Made by a program: the position numbers and the translations under genes. The notes under the pieces were generated by a model that was given only the letters and a program-made list of their open reading frames with translations, was not told the DNA's origin and ran no database searches. From contig CAXYVC010000042.1 of NCBI GenBank assembly GCA_964292295.1, positions 1-19,241 of the forward strand: a DNA stretch of 19,241 nt, given 5' to 3'. This document shows, piece after piece, positions 1 to 7,206 of this stretch; position 1 is the stretch's first letter; every line of letters starts with the position of its first letter. Source of the DNA: CAXYVC01 sp964292295. Lineage in GTDB: Bacteria > Acidobacteriota > Holophagae > Holophagales > Holophagaceae.

Positions 1-509
1 CCCAGGCCCGCCCCACCCGCACCCCGGTCCACATGCTCGAGGCCATCAACAAGCCGACCCGCACCCAGCGCGAGCTGGTGCAGCGCCTGGGCCGGGAGCC
101 CTCCAGCGAGGAGATCGCCCGGGCCATGGACATGCCCGTCTCCAAGGTGCGCAAGGTGATGAAGATCGCCCAGGAGCCCATCAGCCTCGAGACGCCCATC
201 GGCGAGGAGGAGGACAGCCACCTCGGCGACTTCATCGAGGACAAGACCGTGGTGTCCCCGGTGGAGCAGGTGGTGCAGGCCCGCCTGAAGGAGACCGTGA
301 ACTCGGTGCTGCACACCCTCACGGAGCGCGAGGAAAAGGTCCTGCGCATGCGCTTCGGTGTGGGCGACGACACCTCCGAGCACACCCTGGAGGAGGTCGG
401 CAGCGAGTTCGCCGTCACCCGCGAGCGCATCCGCCAGATCGAATCCAAGGCTCTTCGCAAAATCCGCCATCCGCGTTATTCCAAGACCCTCAAGGCCTTC
501 CTGGGCTAG
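1..509 (+). CDS. rpoD: RNA polymerase primary sigma factor RpoD, C-terminal part (5' end outside window)
   Basis: This is the 3' end of a sigma-70 gene. The frame is already open at the window edge (first full codon at position 3), and residues before the first internal Met read QARPTRTPVHM, matching the end of sigma region 2.4 in primary sigma factors (QAR-x-IRIPVHM). Region 3 follows (INK...RELVQRLGREPSSEEIA), then an acidic linker, then region 4 with LTEREEKVLRMRFG and the -35-binding helix-turn-helix TLEEVGSEFAVTRERIRQIE. It ends in the ALRKIRHPRYSKTLKAFLG tail typical of RpoD rather than of alternative sigma factors. The product directs core RNA polymerase to housekeeping promoters. The ATG at position 33 is internal and is not a start. 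A 252-base spacer follows before the next gene. The family call is very secure; primary rather than RpoS-like status rests on the tail and on the IRIPVHM-type motif. Confidence 0.95.
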   Translation, partial: QARPTRTPVHMLEAINKPTRTQRELVQRLGREPSSEEIARAMDMPVSKVRKVMKIAQEPISLETPIGEEEDSHLGDFIEDKTVVSPVEQVVQARLKETVNSVLHTLTEREEKVLRMRFGVGDDTSEHTLEEVGSEFAVTRERIRQIESKALRKIRHPRYSKTLKAFLG

Positions 510-678
510 CGCGCGGGCGCCGAGCCCGGGTGGAGTTGGGGAGTGAGCCCGAAGCAAGGGGCACAGGCCGCAGGCCTGCCGGAGCGGAAAAGCCCAGGAT
601 CGGTTGCATGCACATCCGACGGGTTCCGTCTTCCCTCGCCTGCGCGTCATGGGTGACCCCTCTTTCCTGGGGCCGAGC

Positions 679-698
679 GCGGAGGCACCGCTTTTTTT
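679..698 (+). terminator. Candidate intrinsic terminator in the rpoD-kinase spacer
   Basis: A GCGG/CCGC stem (679-682 with 688-691) with a 5-base loop is followed directly by seven T residues (692-698). This is the only hairpin plus T-run in the 252-base spacer between rpoD and the first kinase. The stem is only 4 bp, and the site lies about 170 bases after the rpoD stop, so it may be a weak terminator or chance. I see no clear promoter in the remaining 60 bases before the kinase start and no RNA gene elsewhere in the spacer. Confidence 0.35.
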
Positions 699-761
699 GG
701 CGCTGGGGCGCGCACTTGGGGGCGGATTCGCGGCATCCTTAGGGAATCGCAGGAGAACATC

Positions 762-1727
762 GTGCTGTCGAAGGACCAGATGCTGGGCAAGTACCAGATC
801 CTGGACCGGCTGGGTGCCGGGGGCTTCGGCACGGTGTACCTCGCGATGGACCGCCTGCTGAACCGGCGCGTGGCGCTGAAGATCCCGCACCACCAGCAGG
901 AGGAGAGCGCCCTCCTGCTGGAGCCCCGCATCATGGCGGCGCTGAAGCATCCGAACATCGTGGAGCTGATCACGGTCGAGAAGAAGGACGACACCTTCTT
1001 CATGGTGATGGAATACGTGGACGGCGAGAGCCTGGACCGCCTGGTCCGCCGGGAGCGCTGCCTGGCGCCCGCCCGGGCCCTGGAGGTCGGCATCGACGTC
1101 TGCTCCGCCATCCAGTTCGCCCACCAGCACCAGGTGCTGCACCGGGATCTGCGCCCGGCGAACATCCTGCTCACGCGGGAGGGGACGGCGAAGGTCACGG
1201 ATTTCGGCACCAGCCGCTACCTGGAGCTCCAGAAGGAGGGCTTCGCCCGCACCCGCATCGGCAGCCCGCCCTACATGGCGCCGGAGCACTTCCGCGGACG
1301 GGCGGTGTTCCAGAGCGACCTCTGGAGCCTCGGGGTCACCCTGTACGAGATGCTCACGGGCACGGTGCCCTTCTACGACGCCGATCCCGTCAAGATCGCC
1401 CAGGCCTTCCAGAACCAGCCCATCGTGCCGCCGCACCTCAAGAACCCGGCGGTGCCGAAGCCTCTCAGCGACGTGGTGATGAAGGCCCTTGCCCTGAACC
1501 TGGGGGACCGCTACCTCAGCGCCGCGGAGTTCCACCGGGCCCTCGTGGCGCTGAAGGAGCACATGGGGCGCGAGACGCGGCCCGTGGGAAGCACCGTCCT
1601 GGCGGCCTCGTACACGCCCCCGCCCCAGGGACGCACAGCCCCCACCCAGCAGCGGACCTGCCGCTTCTGCTACCGCCCGCTCCCCCGCCTCGCCACCGTC
1701 TGTCCGGCCTGCGGGGAGAAGACCTGA
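762..1727 (+). CDS. Cytoplasmic Ser/Thr protein kinase with C-terminal zinc ribbon
   Basis: A Hanks-type (PknB-like) kinase of 321 residues. It starts at GTG 762, six bases after an AGGAG at 751-755. The kinase core is complete: glycine loop GAGGFGTV (18-25), ATP-binding Lys40 in VALK, helix-C Glu54, catalytic HRD at 127-129 with Asn134, DFG at 147-149 and APE at 173-175. One unusual residue is seen: the catalytic-loop lysine (HRDLKxxN) is Arg131 (HRDLRPAN). After a proline-rich linker the protein ends in a C-x2-C-x10-C-x2-C knuckle (Cys300, 303, 314, 317), read as a zinc ribbon. No transmembrane segment is visible, so it should act in the cytoplasm on Ser/Thr of unknown substrates. The tamB-like gene begins one base after the stop, so the two are probably co-transcribed and translationally coupled. 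The kinase call is firm; activity with Arg131 and the role of the ribbon are open. Confidence 0.93.
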   Translation: MLSKDQMLGKYQILDRLGAGGFGTVYLAMDRLLNRRVALKIPHHQQEESALLLEPRIMAALKHPNIVELITVEKKDDTFFMVMEYVDGESLDRLVRRERCLAPARALEVGIDVCSAIQFAHQHQVLHRDLRPANILLTREGTAKVTDFGTSRYLELQKEGFARTRIGSPPYMAPEHFRGRAVFQSDLWSLGVTLYEMLTGTVPFYDADPVKIAQAFQNQPIVPPHLKNPAVPKPLSDVVMKALALNLGDRYLSAAEFHRALVALKEHMGRETRPVGSTVLAASYTPPPQGRTAPTQQRTCRFCYRPLPRLATVCPACGEKT

Positions 1728-1728
1728 G

Positions 1729-4700
1729 ATGCCCCCGTCGCAGCTTCGGGGCGCCGCCCGGTCCCTGTGGTCGCGGCGCTGGTTTCGCCGCCTGACGTAC
1801 GCGCTCGCCAGCGGGGCTGCGCTCGCGGTGGGCACGAACTGGACGCTTCACCGGCCCTTCGTGGGGCGCTGGGCCCTGCGTCAGCTGGACCGTACCCTGG
1901 GTGAGGAAACGGGCCTCTCCTTCTCCGCGGAGCGGGTGGATCTCTTCTTCCTGGACGGGCGCGTGGTGGTGGAGGACCTTGCCCTGGGCGGGGATCTCCT
2001 GCGCGCGCGGCGCCTGGAGCTCCGGATCGATCCCCTGTCCCTCCTCGGCCGCCACCTGCGCATCCCGCGCGTCGTGCTGGAGGATCCCGAGCTGCACCTG
2101 GACGCCCGCCGTCTGGCCGCGATCCGCCTGAAACCTCGACCCGAAGAGGTGGCGAAGACCTATGTGCGCCTGGGCACCCTCGCGGTGCGGCGGGGAAGGG
2201 TGCACGTGCAGGAGCCCGCATGGGGGCCGGAACTCTCCGCGGGGCTGGACCTGGAGGCGAGGGGCACGGGGGACAACCGGGCCGAGGGGCGGCTGAGGCT
2301 TTCGGACCTCCACGCGGGGCCCCGCAACGGGGGGCTGGAGGGCGTCGCCAGGGTGGAGTTCTCGGTGTCGGACGAGGCTCTCGCCGTGCGGGGGGCCACC
2401 CTCGTGCTGGGCGCCTCCCAGGTGGGCTTCCTGGGCCAGCTCGCCTTCAAGGGAGGGCATGTGCGGGCCACGGGTTCCGGCTCCCTGCACCTCGGCCAGG
2501 CTGCCGCCCTGGCGCGGGCCTCGGTGCGCCCCGAGGGACGGCTCGACTTCCGGGGCGACCTGGAGGGCACGCTGGCGGCCCCGCGCTGGAGGCTGGCCTG
2601 CCAGGGCCGCGGCTTGGCCCTGGAGGAGCTGGGGCTCGAACCGCTGCGCGCGGAAGTCGACCTTGAGGGGGCGCCCGGGCAGTTGCGGGTGTCACGGCTG
2701 GCCTGCGAAGGTGCGCAGGTGGACCTGGCCGCCGCCGGGGAATGGCGCGAGGGGCAGGGCACCCGCCTGCACCTGGAGGGCCGCAGGCTGGACCTCTCCG
2801 CCGCGGCTGCGCCCCTGAAGGCGCCCTTCCTGGCCTCCGTCTCGGGAAACCTGGAGGGGGACCTCGCCCTGCCCGGTGCGCCCTGGCAGGAGTCGCGCCT
2901 GGACCAGGTGACCCTCTCGGCGGCCTGCACCTTCAGCCGGGCATCGCAGCAGGCGGGCCGCGCGCGCATCGAGCTGAAGGGCGGTCTGCTGCGGGCGGAC
3001 GGCGTGGAGCTGGACCTGCCCGAGCTCGGCTTCCGGGGGCGCGTGGCCGCCCGTCTGGGGGCCCGGGCCTTCCGGGACCTGGAGGCGGAAGGCACCCTGC
3101 GCACGGACGCGGCCCTGGTGGCCGGGAGCCTGGCGGCCTGGAAGGTGACGGAGCTGGACATGTCCGGCGCCACCACGGTGGAGGCCCGGGCCGGATGGGA
3201 ACCGAAGGCCGGCTGGCGCGTCGAAGGCCGCGTGGAGGTGCGGGATCCCCGCTGGTACGGGGCCCAGGCGGAGCTGCTCACCACCGAGGTGCGCATCCGG
3301 GACCAGCAGCTCTTCCTCAGCCAGGTGGACATGACCCGGGCCGAGGGGCGCGCTGCGGGCGAGCTGTGGCTGTCCTTCCAGCGCCGTCCCGAGGGGCAGG
3401 ACGAGATCGACATGTGCTTCCAGGCCTTCCGCCTCCCGGTGGAGGAGGGGCTCAAGGCCGCGGACCTGAAGCCGTCCGAGCTGAAGGACGGGAGCGCGCG
3501 GGCCACCGAGCGCGACCTCCCCATCTCCGGCATCGCCTCGGCCACGGTGCGCATCCACGGCCCCTACCGGCAGCTCCACCTCCGGGGCACCGCCCTGGCG
3601 GAGGCCTGCGAGGTCTACGGCATGACCGTTCCCGCCTTCTCGGGGGGGCTGGACTACGACATCGCCGGGGGGCGCCTGGACCTCCAGGAGCTCCGCGTCG
3701 CCGAGAGCCTGGAGCAGCTCGCCCACGGGGAGGAGGCGCCGCGCGGCCTGCTGGCCCTGTCCGGCGGCCTCCGGATGGATCTCGCGCGGAAGCAGTGGCA
3801 GGGGGGCCTCGCGGGCAACCTGGACAGCGGGGCGCTGGGCCTTCCCGGTCCCCGCTTCCAGGCCCGGGTGGATGCCCGCCTGGAGGGGCCCTGGACCGCT
3901 CCCTTCGCGTCCAAGGAATTGCCCGAGGGAAGCCTGCGCTTCGAGCGCGGGCGCCTCTTCTTCGGCGAGCAGAGCATCGAGGGCCTCGAGGGAGGGCTGG
4001 AACATCGGGAGGGCCGCCTCCAGGCCGGCCTCCGCAGCCAGGGGAAGCCGCAGCCCATCGTGGACCTGGAGCTGTGGCAGACCCAGGACCGGATGCTGGG
4101 CACGCTGGCGCTGCAGGTGGACGCCCGCACCGTGGATACCGGTCCTCTCGCCTCCCGCCTCACGGGGGACCTGCTTCGGGACGGCCGGCTGGACCTGCGC
4201 CTGGAGGGCGGGTGGACCGAGGCCCAGGGCCTGCGCTGGGGCGGCACCCTCCACACCTTCTGGGCCGGCTTCGACGGCTTCGAGCTGACCCAGGCCCGCC
4301 CCGCCCGGGTCCAGGGCGATGCCGGCACCGCACGGCTGGACCTGGAACTCCTCGGGCGCACCCGTCTCGCAGGGAAGCCGCAGGAGGGCCCCCCCGGCGT
4401 GGACGCGAGGCTGCGCCTGGACGGCGGCCTGCCCCTGGTGCCCGGGGGGCCCCTGGGCCTCCGCCTGCGGGGGGACATGGGGCTGGCGAACCTCAAGGCC
4501 GTGCTGGGGCACCTGGCGGGCCTGGATCCGTATAGCCTCTTGGCGGACCTGAAGCCGGCGGGCGACGCGGTGCTGGACCTGACCCTCGGGGGGAGCTACG
4601 GGAACCCGCGCCTGGACGGCACCTTGTCCCTGGCCGGCGGCCGCCTGGAGGCGCGCACCTACCCCCAGAGCATCGAGGATCTCGCCTTCACCCTGCGCTT

Positions 4701-5835
4701 CCAGGGGCGGGACGTGGTGGTTCCGAAGGAGGATCCCGTGCGCGGGACCTTCGCCGAAGGCACCCTGCGGGCCTGGGGCAAGGCCACCTGGGACTTCGGC
4801 GGCCTCTCGGACTACGACGTCAAGGCCACGCTCCGGGACTTCCAGTTCCGGGACATCCCGGAGGGCTTCGAGCTGGCGGGATCCCTGGAGGCCTCCCTCC
4901 AGGGCAACGACCTGGACGGCGGCCTGCTCAAGGGCACGGTGAACGCCAAGCGCATGCTCTACCGCCAGGACATCTCCCTGCGGGACCTGATCCTGGCCGG
5001 GGCCATGGGCGGCGCCGGCTTCTCCGCCGCCGACCCCGAGAACCCGCTCGCGCGCATCGGGCTGGACCTTGCCTTGAGGCTGGAAGAACCCTGGGAGTTC
5101 GACACCAACCTCCTGAAGCTCCAGGGGCGGCCCGTGAACGACTTCCGCATCCAGGGCACCCTTGCCAAGCCGGGGCTGAAGGGCAAGATGGCCTTCCTGC
5201 CGGGCGGCCGCCTCACGAACCTCCTGCCCGCGGGGGACGTGGTGCTGGAGCAGGGCACCCTCGACTTCCCCGATCCGGGGGCCTTCAATCCGGTGCTGGA
5301 TCTCCAGGGGCGCGTGGACATCCCGCCCTACGTGGTGAACCTGGGCATCCGGGGCAACCTGGAGGGCCTGGACTTCCGCCCCAGCTCGACGCCCAGCCTC
5401 CGCCAGGACGAGATCACGGCCATCCTCGTGGACCCCGGTCTCGCCTCCACGATCGGCTCCACCGCCGCCAGCACGACCCAGGCGGCCTCCTACGGCCTGG
5501 CCAGCACCGGCACGGGGCTCATCACCACCCTGGCCCTGGCGGAGTTCCAGGACCGCCTGCGGCGCTCCCTCAACCTGGACCGGGTGAACGTGGCTTGGCG
5601 CCCGGGCAGCGCGGGCAACTCCGAGACCAGCGTGACCGTGGGCAAGAGCTTCGTCTTCGGCCCCTTGAGGGTTCCCCTCGTGTTCACCCACCGGCGCGCC
5701 GGGGAGCTCCAGACCCTCAGCGGGCAGGTGGAGTGGCGCCTGGGTTCCTTCGTGCTCCAGCTGGGCGCCAGCCAGAGCGGCAGCACGGGCCTGAAGCCCT
5801 CCGGCGAGCTGCGCCACACCTGGAGCCCGAAGTGA
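1729..5835 (+). CDS. tamB: TamB-like inner membrane-anchored envelope protein (DUF490 family)
   Basis: This is a 1368-residue AsmA/TamB-superfamily protein. A basic N-terminus (WSRRWFRR) leads into one hydrophobic anchor (about residues 23-40). A very long region of alternating polar/non-polar beta-strand repeats follows, rich in LxLxG and DLxLxG patterns, as expected for the hydrophobic groove of bridge-like lipid-transfer proteins. The last ~300 residues fit the TamB C-terminal domain, including LRQDEITAILVDPG close to the end, which resembles the SQDEIL motif of the family. TamB spans the periplasm and works with TamA or BamA in outer-membrane protein assembly and/or phospholipid transport. 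No tamA or bamA lies in this window. The ATG at 1729 comes one base after the kinase stop, and the stop overlaps the moaD start (GTGA). The family is secure; the partner protein is unknown. An antisense frame over most of this gene is a GC-driven artefact. Confidence 0.88.
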   Translation: MPPSQLRGAARSLWSRRWFRRLTYALASGAALAVGTNWTLHRPFVGRWALRQLDRTLGEETGLSFSAERVDLFFLDGRVVVEDLALGGDLLRARRLELRIDPLSLLGRHLRIPRVVLEDPELHLDARRLAAIRLKPRPEEVAKTYVRLGTLAVRRGRVHVQEPAWGPELSAGLDLEARGTGDNRAEGRLRLSDLHAGPRNGGLEGVARVEFSVSDEALAVRGATLVLGASQVGFLGQLAFKGGHVRATGSGSLHLGQAAALARASVRPEGRLDFRGDLEGTLAAPRWRLACQGRGLALEELGLEPLRAEVDLEGAPGQLRVSRLACEGAQVDLAAAGEWREGQGTRLHLEGRRLDLSAAAAPLKAPFLASVSGNLEGDLALPGAPWQESRLDQVTLSAACTFSRASQQAGRARIELKGGLLRADGVELDLPELGFRGRVAARLGARAFRDLEAEGTLRTDAALVAGSLAAWKVTELDMSGATTVEARAGWEPKAGWRVEGRVEVRDPRWYGAQAELLTTEVRIRDQQLFLSQVDMTRAEGRAAGELWLSFQRRPEGQDEIDMCFQAFRLPVEEGLKAADLKPSELKDGSARATERDLPISGIASATVRIHGPYRQLHLRGTALAEACEVYGMTVPAFSGGLDYDIAGGRLDLQELRVAESLEQLAHGEEAPRGLLALSGGLRMDLARKQWQGGLAGNLDSGALGLPGPRFQARVDARLEGPWTAPFASKELPEGSLRFERGRLFFGEQSIEGLEGGLEHREGRLQAGLRSQGKPQPIVDLELWQTQDRMLGTLALQVDARTVDTGPLASRLTGDLLRDGRLDLRLEGGWTEAQGLRWGGTLHTFWAGFDGFELTQARPARVQGDAGTARLDLELLGRTRLAGKPQEGPPGVDARLRLDGGLPLVPGGPLGLRLRGDMGLANLKAVLGHLAGLDPYSLLADLKPAGDAVLDLTLGGSYGNPRLDGTLSLAGGRLEARTYPQSIEDLAFTLRFQGRDVVVPKEDPVRGTFAEGTLRAWGKATWDFGGLSDYDVKATLRDFQFRDIPEGFELAGSLEASLQGNDLDGGLLKGTVNAKRMLYRQDISLRDLILAGAMGGAGFSAADPENPLARIGLDLALRLEEPWEFDTNLLKLQGRPVNDFRIQGTLAKPGLKGKMAFLPGGRLTNLLPAGDVVLEQGTLDFPDPGAFNPVLDLQGRVDIPPYVVNLGIRGNLEGLDFRPSSTPSLRQDEITAILVDPGLASTIGSTAASTTQAASYGLASTGTGLITTLALAEFQDRLRRSLNLDRVNVAWRPGSAGNSETSVTVGKSFVFGPLRVPLVFTHRRAGELQTLSGQVEWRLGSFVLQLGASQSGSTGLKPSGELRHTWSPK

Positions 5836-6059
5836 TCACGGTCCTGGCCTTCGCCCGCTACCGCGACCTGCTGGGCTTCGAGCGGCTGGAGCGGCCCCTG
5901 CCGGCCCCCCCCACCGTGGCCGCGCTGCTGGAGGATGGCCGCCTGGCGGCCCTTCCGGGCGAGGCGCTGGTGGCCGTGAACCTGGCCTACGCCGCGCCCG
6001 CAACCCCGCTTCGGGACGGGGACGAGGTGGCCCTGATGCCCCCGGTGGGCGGGGGCTAG
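5832..6059 (+). CDS. moaD: Molybdopterin synthase sulfur-carrier subunit MoaD
   Basis: A 75-residue ubiquitin-fold sulfur carrier. It opens with a short beta strand (ITVLAFARYRDLLG), carries the AVNLAY segment, and ends in DGDEVALMPPVGGG. That matches the MoaD C-terminus, where the final Gly-Gly is adenylated by MoeB/ThiF-type enzymes and thiocarboxylated. The thiocarboxylate then gives sulfur to precursor Z with MoaE to make molybdopterin. The GTG at 5832 overlaps the tamB stop as GTGA, and no other start leaves a MoaD-sized protein, so the overlap decides the start. No other molybdenum cofactor gene is visible nearby, which makes it an orphan placed behind tamB. A ThiS-like role cannot be excluded, but the PPVGGG tail favours MoaD. 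Its TAG stop shares the CTAG at 6056-6059 with the convergent lipB gene. Confidence 0.88.
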   Translation: MITVLAFARYRDLLGFERLERPLPAPPTVAALLEDGRLAALPGEALVAVNLAYAAPATPLRDGDEVALMPPVGGG

Positions 6060-7174
6060 AAGCGCCGCTCCAGGCGCGCCAGGGCGGCCCTGGAGCCCTC
6101 CCAGCGCATGAGTTCCCGGGCCTCGGCGGGGCGGCACCAGCGGTATTCGGTGTGCTCGCCGGGGTCCAGGCGCACCTCCGCCGCGGGCGCCGCCTCGAGG
6201 TGGAAGCAGCGCTCCGTGATGAAGCGGGGCTCCGCCGCCTCCTGCCCCAGCAGGGCCGGATCCACCCAGAAGCTGTGGCGGAAGTCCAGGGACTCCAGGC
6301 GGCCCTCCAGGCCCGTCTCCTCGCGCACCTCCCGGAGGGCGGCGGCTTCCGGCGTCTCGCCGGGCTCCTGCATGCCGGTGACGCTGGACCACCAGAGCCC
6401 CTGCTCGGGGCGGCGCAGCATCATCAGGATCTCGGGGCCCTCCGGCCCCCGGCGCCAGGTGAGGGCGTTCACGCTCGCTTCCGGCGGGGCCACGGGACGC
6501 AGCTCCCAGCCCATCACGCTTCCCAGGTGGGCCTCCAGGCGGTCCGCCGCCTCGGCCCAGGAGGGCCCCTGGCCGCCCAGGAGGCTGTCCAGGGAGCACA
6601 CGCCCTTGTCGGTGATGCCGCAGGGCGTGATCCAGCGGAAGTGCGCCAGGTCGGGCTTCACGTTGAAGGCGATGCCGTGGGTGGTGATCCAGCGGCTGAG
6701 GTGCAGGCCCAGGGCGCCGATCTTCTCCGGGCCCCGGGGCGTGTCCACCCAGGCGCCCGGGTATTCGGGAATGCGGTGGGCCTTGATGCCGTAGTCCGCG
6801 CAGGTGCGGATCATGGCCTCCTCCAGGCCGCCCACCAGGCGGTTCACGTCGGCGCGGCCGCCCGCGAGGTTGCAGATGGGGTACACCACGATCTGGCCGG
6901 GGCCGTGGTAGGTGACCTGGCCGCCCCGGTCGATCTGGTGGACCTCCACGCCCTGGGCCTCCAGGAAGGCGTCCGCCATGTGGATGTCCGCCCGGGTGGC
7001 GTTGCGGCCCAGGGTGAAGACGGGGTTGTGCTCCAGCACCAGCACCTGGTCCGGCAGGCCCTCCTTCACGCGCTCGGCCAGGGCCCGCTGCATGCGCAGG
7101 CCCGCGGCGTAGAGGACGTGGTCCAGGCGCCGGATCTGCGCGGGACGTGGCTGGGTGAATCCAATCTCGGCCAT
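6056..7174 (-). CDS. lipB: Octanoyltransferase LipB fused to a C-terminal Nudix hydrolase
   Basis: A 372-residue two-domain protein. Residues ~14-215 are LipB, which moves octanoyl from acyl carrier protein to lipoyl domains. It contains LEHNPVFTLGR (47-57), the signature RGGQVTYHGPGQ (83-94), Lys151 in EKIGALGLHLS, and the catalytic PCG with Cys185. Residues ~230-372 are a Nudix hydrolase with a perfect G-x5-E-x7-REVREETGL box (267-289). The preceding LWWSSVTGMQEPGE resembles the WQSVTG segment of NudB-type dihydroneopterin triphosphate or dNTP pyrophosphatases, so the substrate is probably a nucleotide-like diphosphate. Stand-alone LipB is about 200-230 residues, so the Nudix part is a true extension with no stop between. 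The start at 7174 keeps the usual N-terminus, but I see no Shine-Dalgarno before it. It diverges from the kinase at 7207 with only 32 bases between. LipA is not in the window. Confidence 0.93.
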   Translation of the reverse strand: MAEIGFTQPRPAQIRRLDHVLYAAGLRMQRALAERVKEGLPDQVLVLEHNPVFTLGRNATRADIHMADAFLEAQGVEVHQIDRGGQVTYHGPGQIVVYPICNLAGGRADVNRLVGGLEEAMIRTCADYGIKAHRIPEYPGAWVDTPRGPEKIGALGLHLSRWITTHGIAFNVKPDLAHFRWITPCGITDKGVCSLDSLLGGQGPSWAEAADRLEAHLGSVMGWELRPVAPPEASVNALTWRRGPEGPEILMMLRRPEQGLWWSSVTGMQEPGETPEAAALREVREETGLEGRLESLDFRHSFWVDPALLGQEAAEPRFITERCFHLEAAPAAEVRLDPGEHTEYRWCRPAEARELMRWEGSRAALARLERRF

Positions 7175-7206
7175 AGAGGGAAAGCGTACCCGATAAGCTG
7201 GAGGGG

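Noticed and set aside
514..528. The CGGGC/GCCCG hairpin just after the rpoD stop as a terminator
   Set aside because: The downstream sequence is G-rich without T residues. Short GC hairpins are expected by chance at this composition.
2692..5817. A 1041-codon open frame on the minus strand opposite the tamB-like gene
   Set aside because: It is a product of high GC and few stop triplets. It is rich in repeated Gln-Ala-His-Pro, shows no domain, and lies entirely over a plus-strand gene with clear family features and start.
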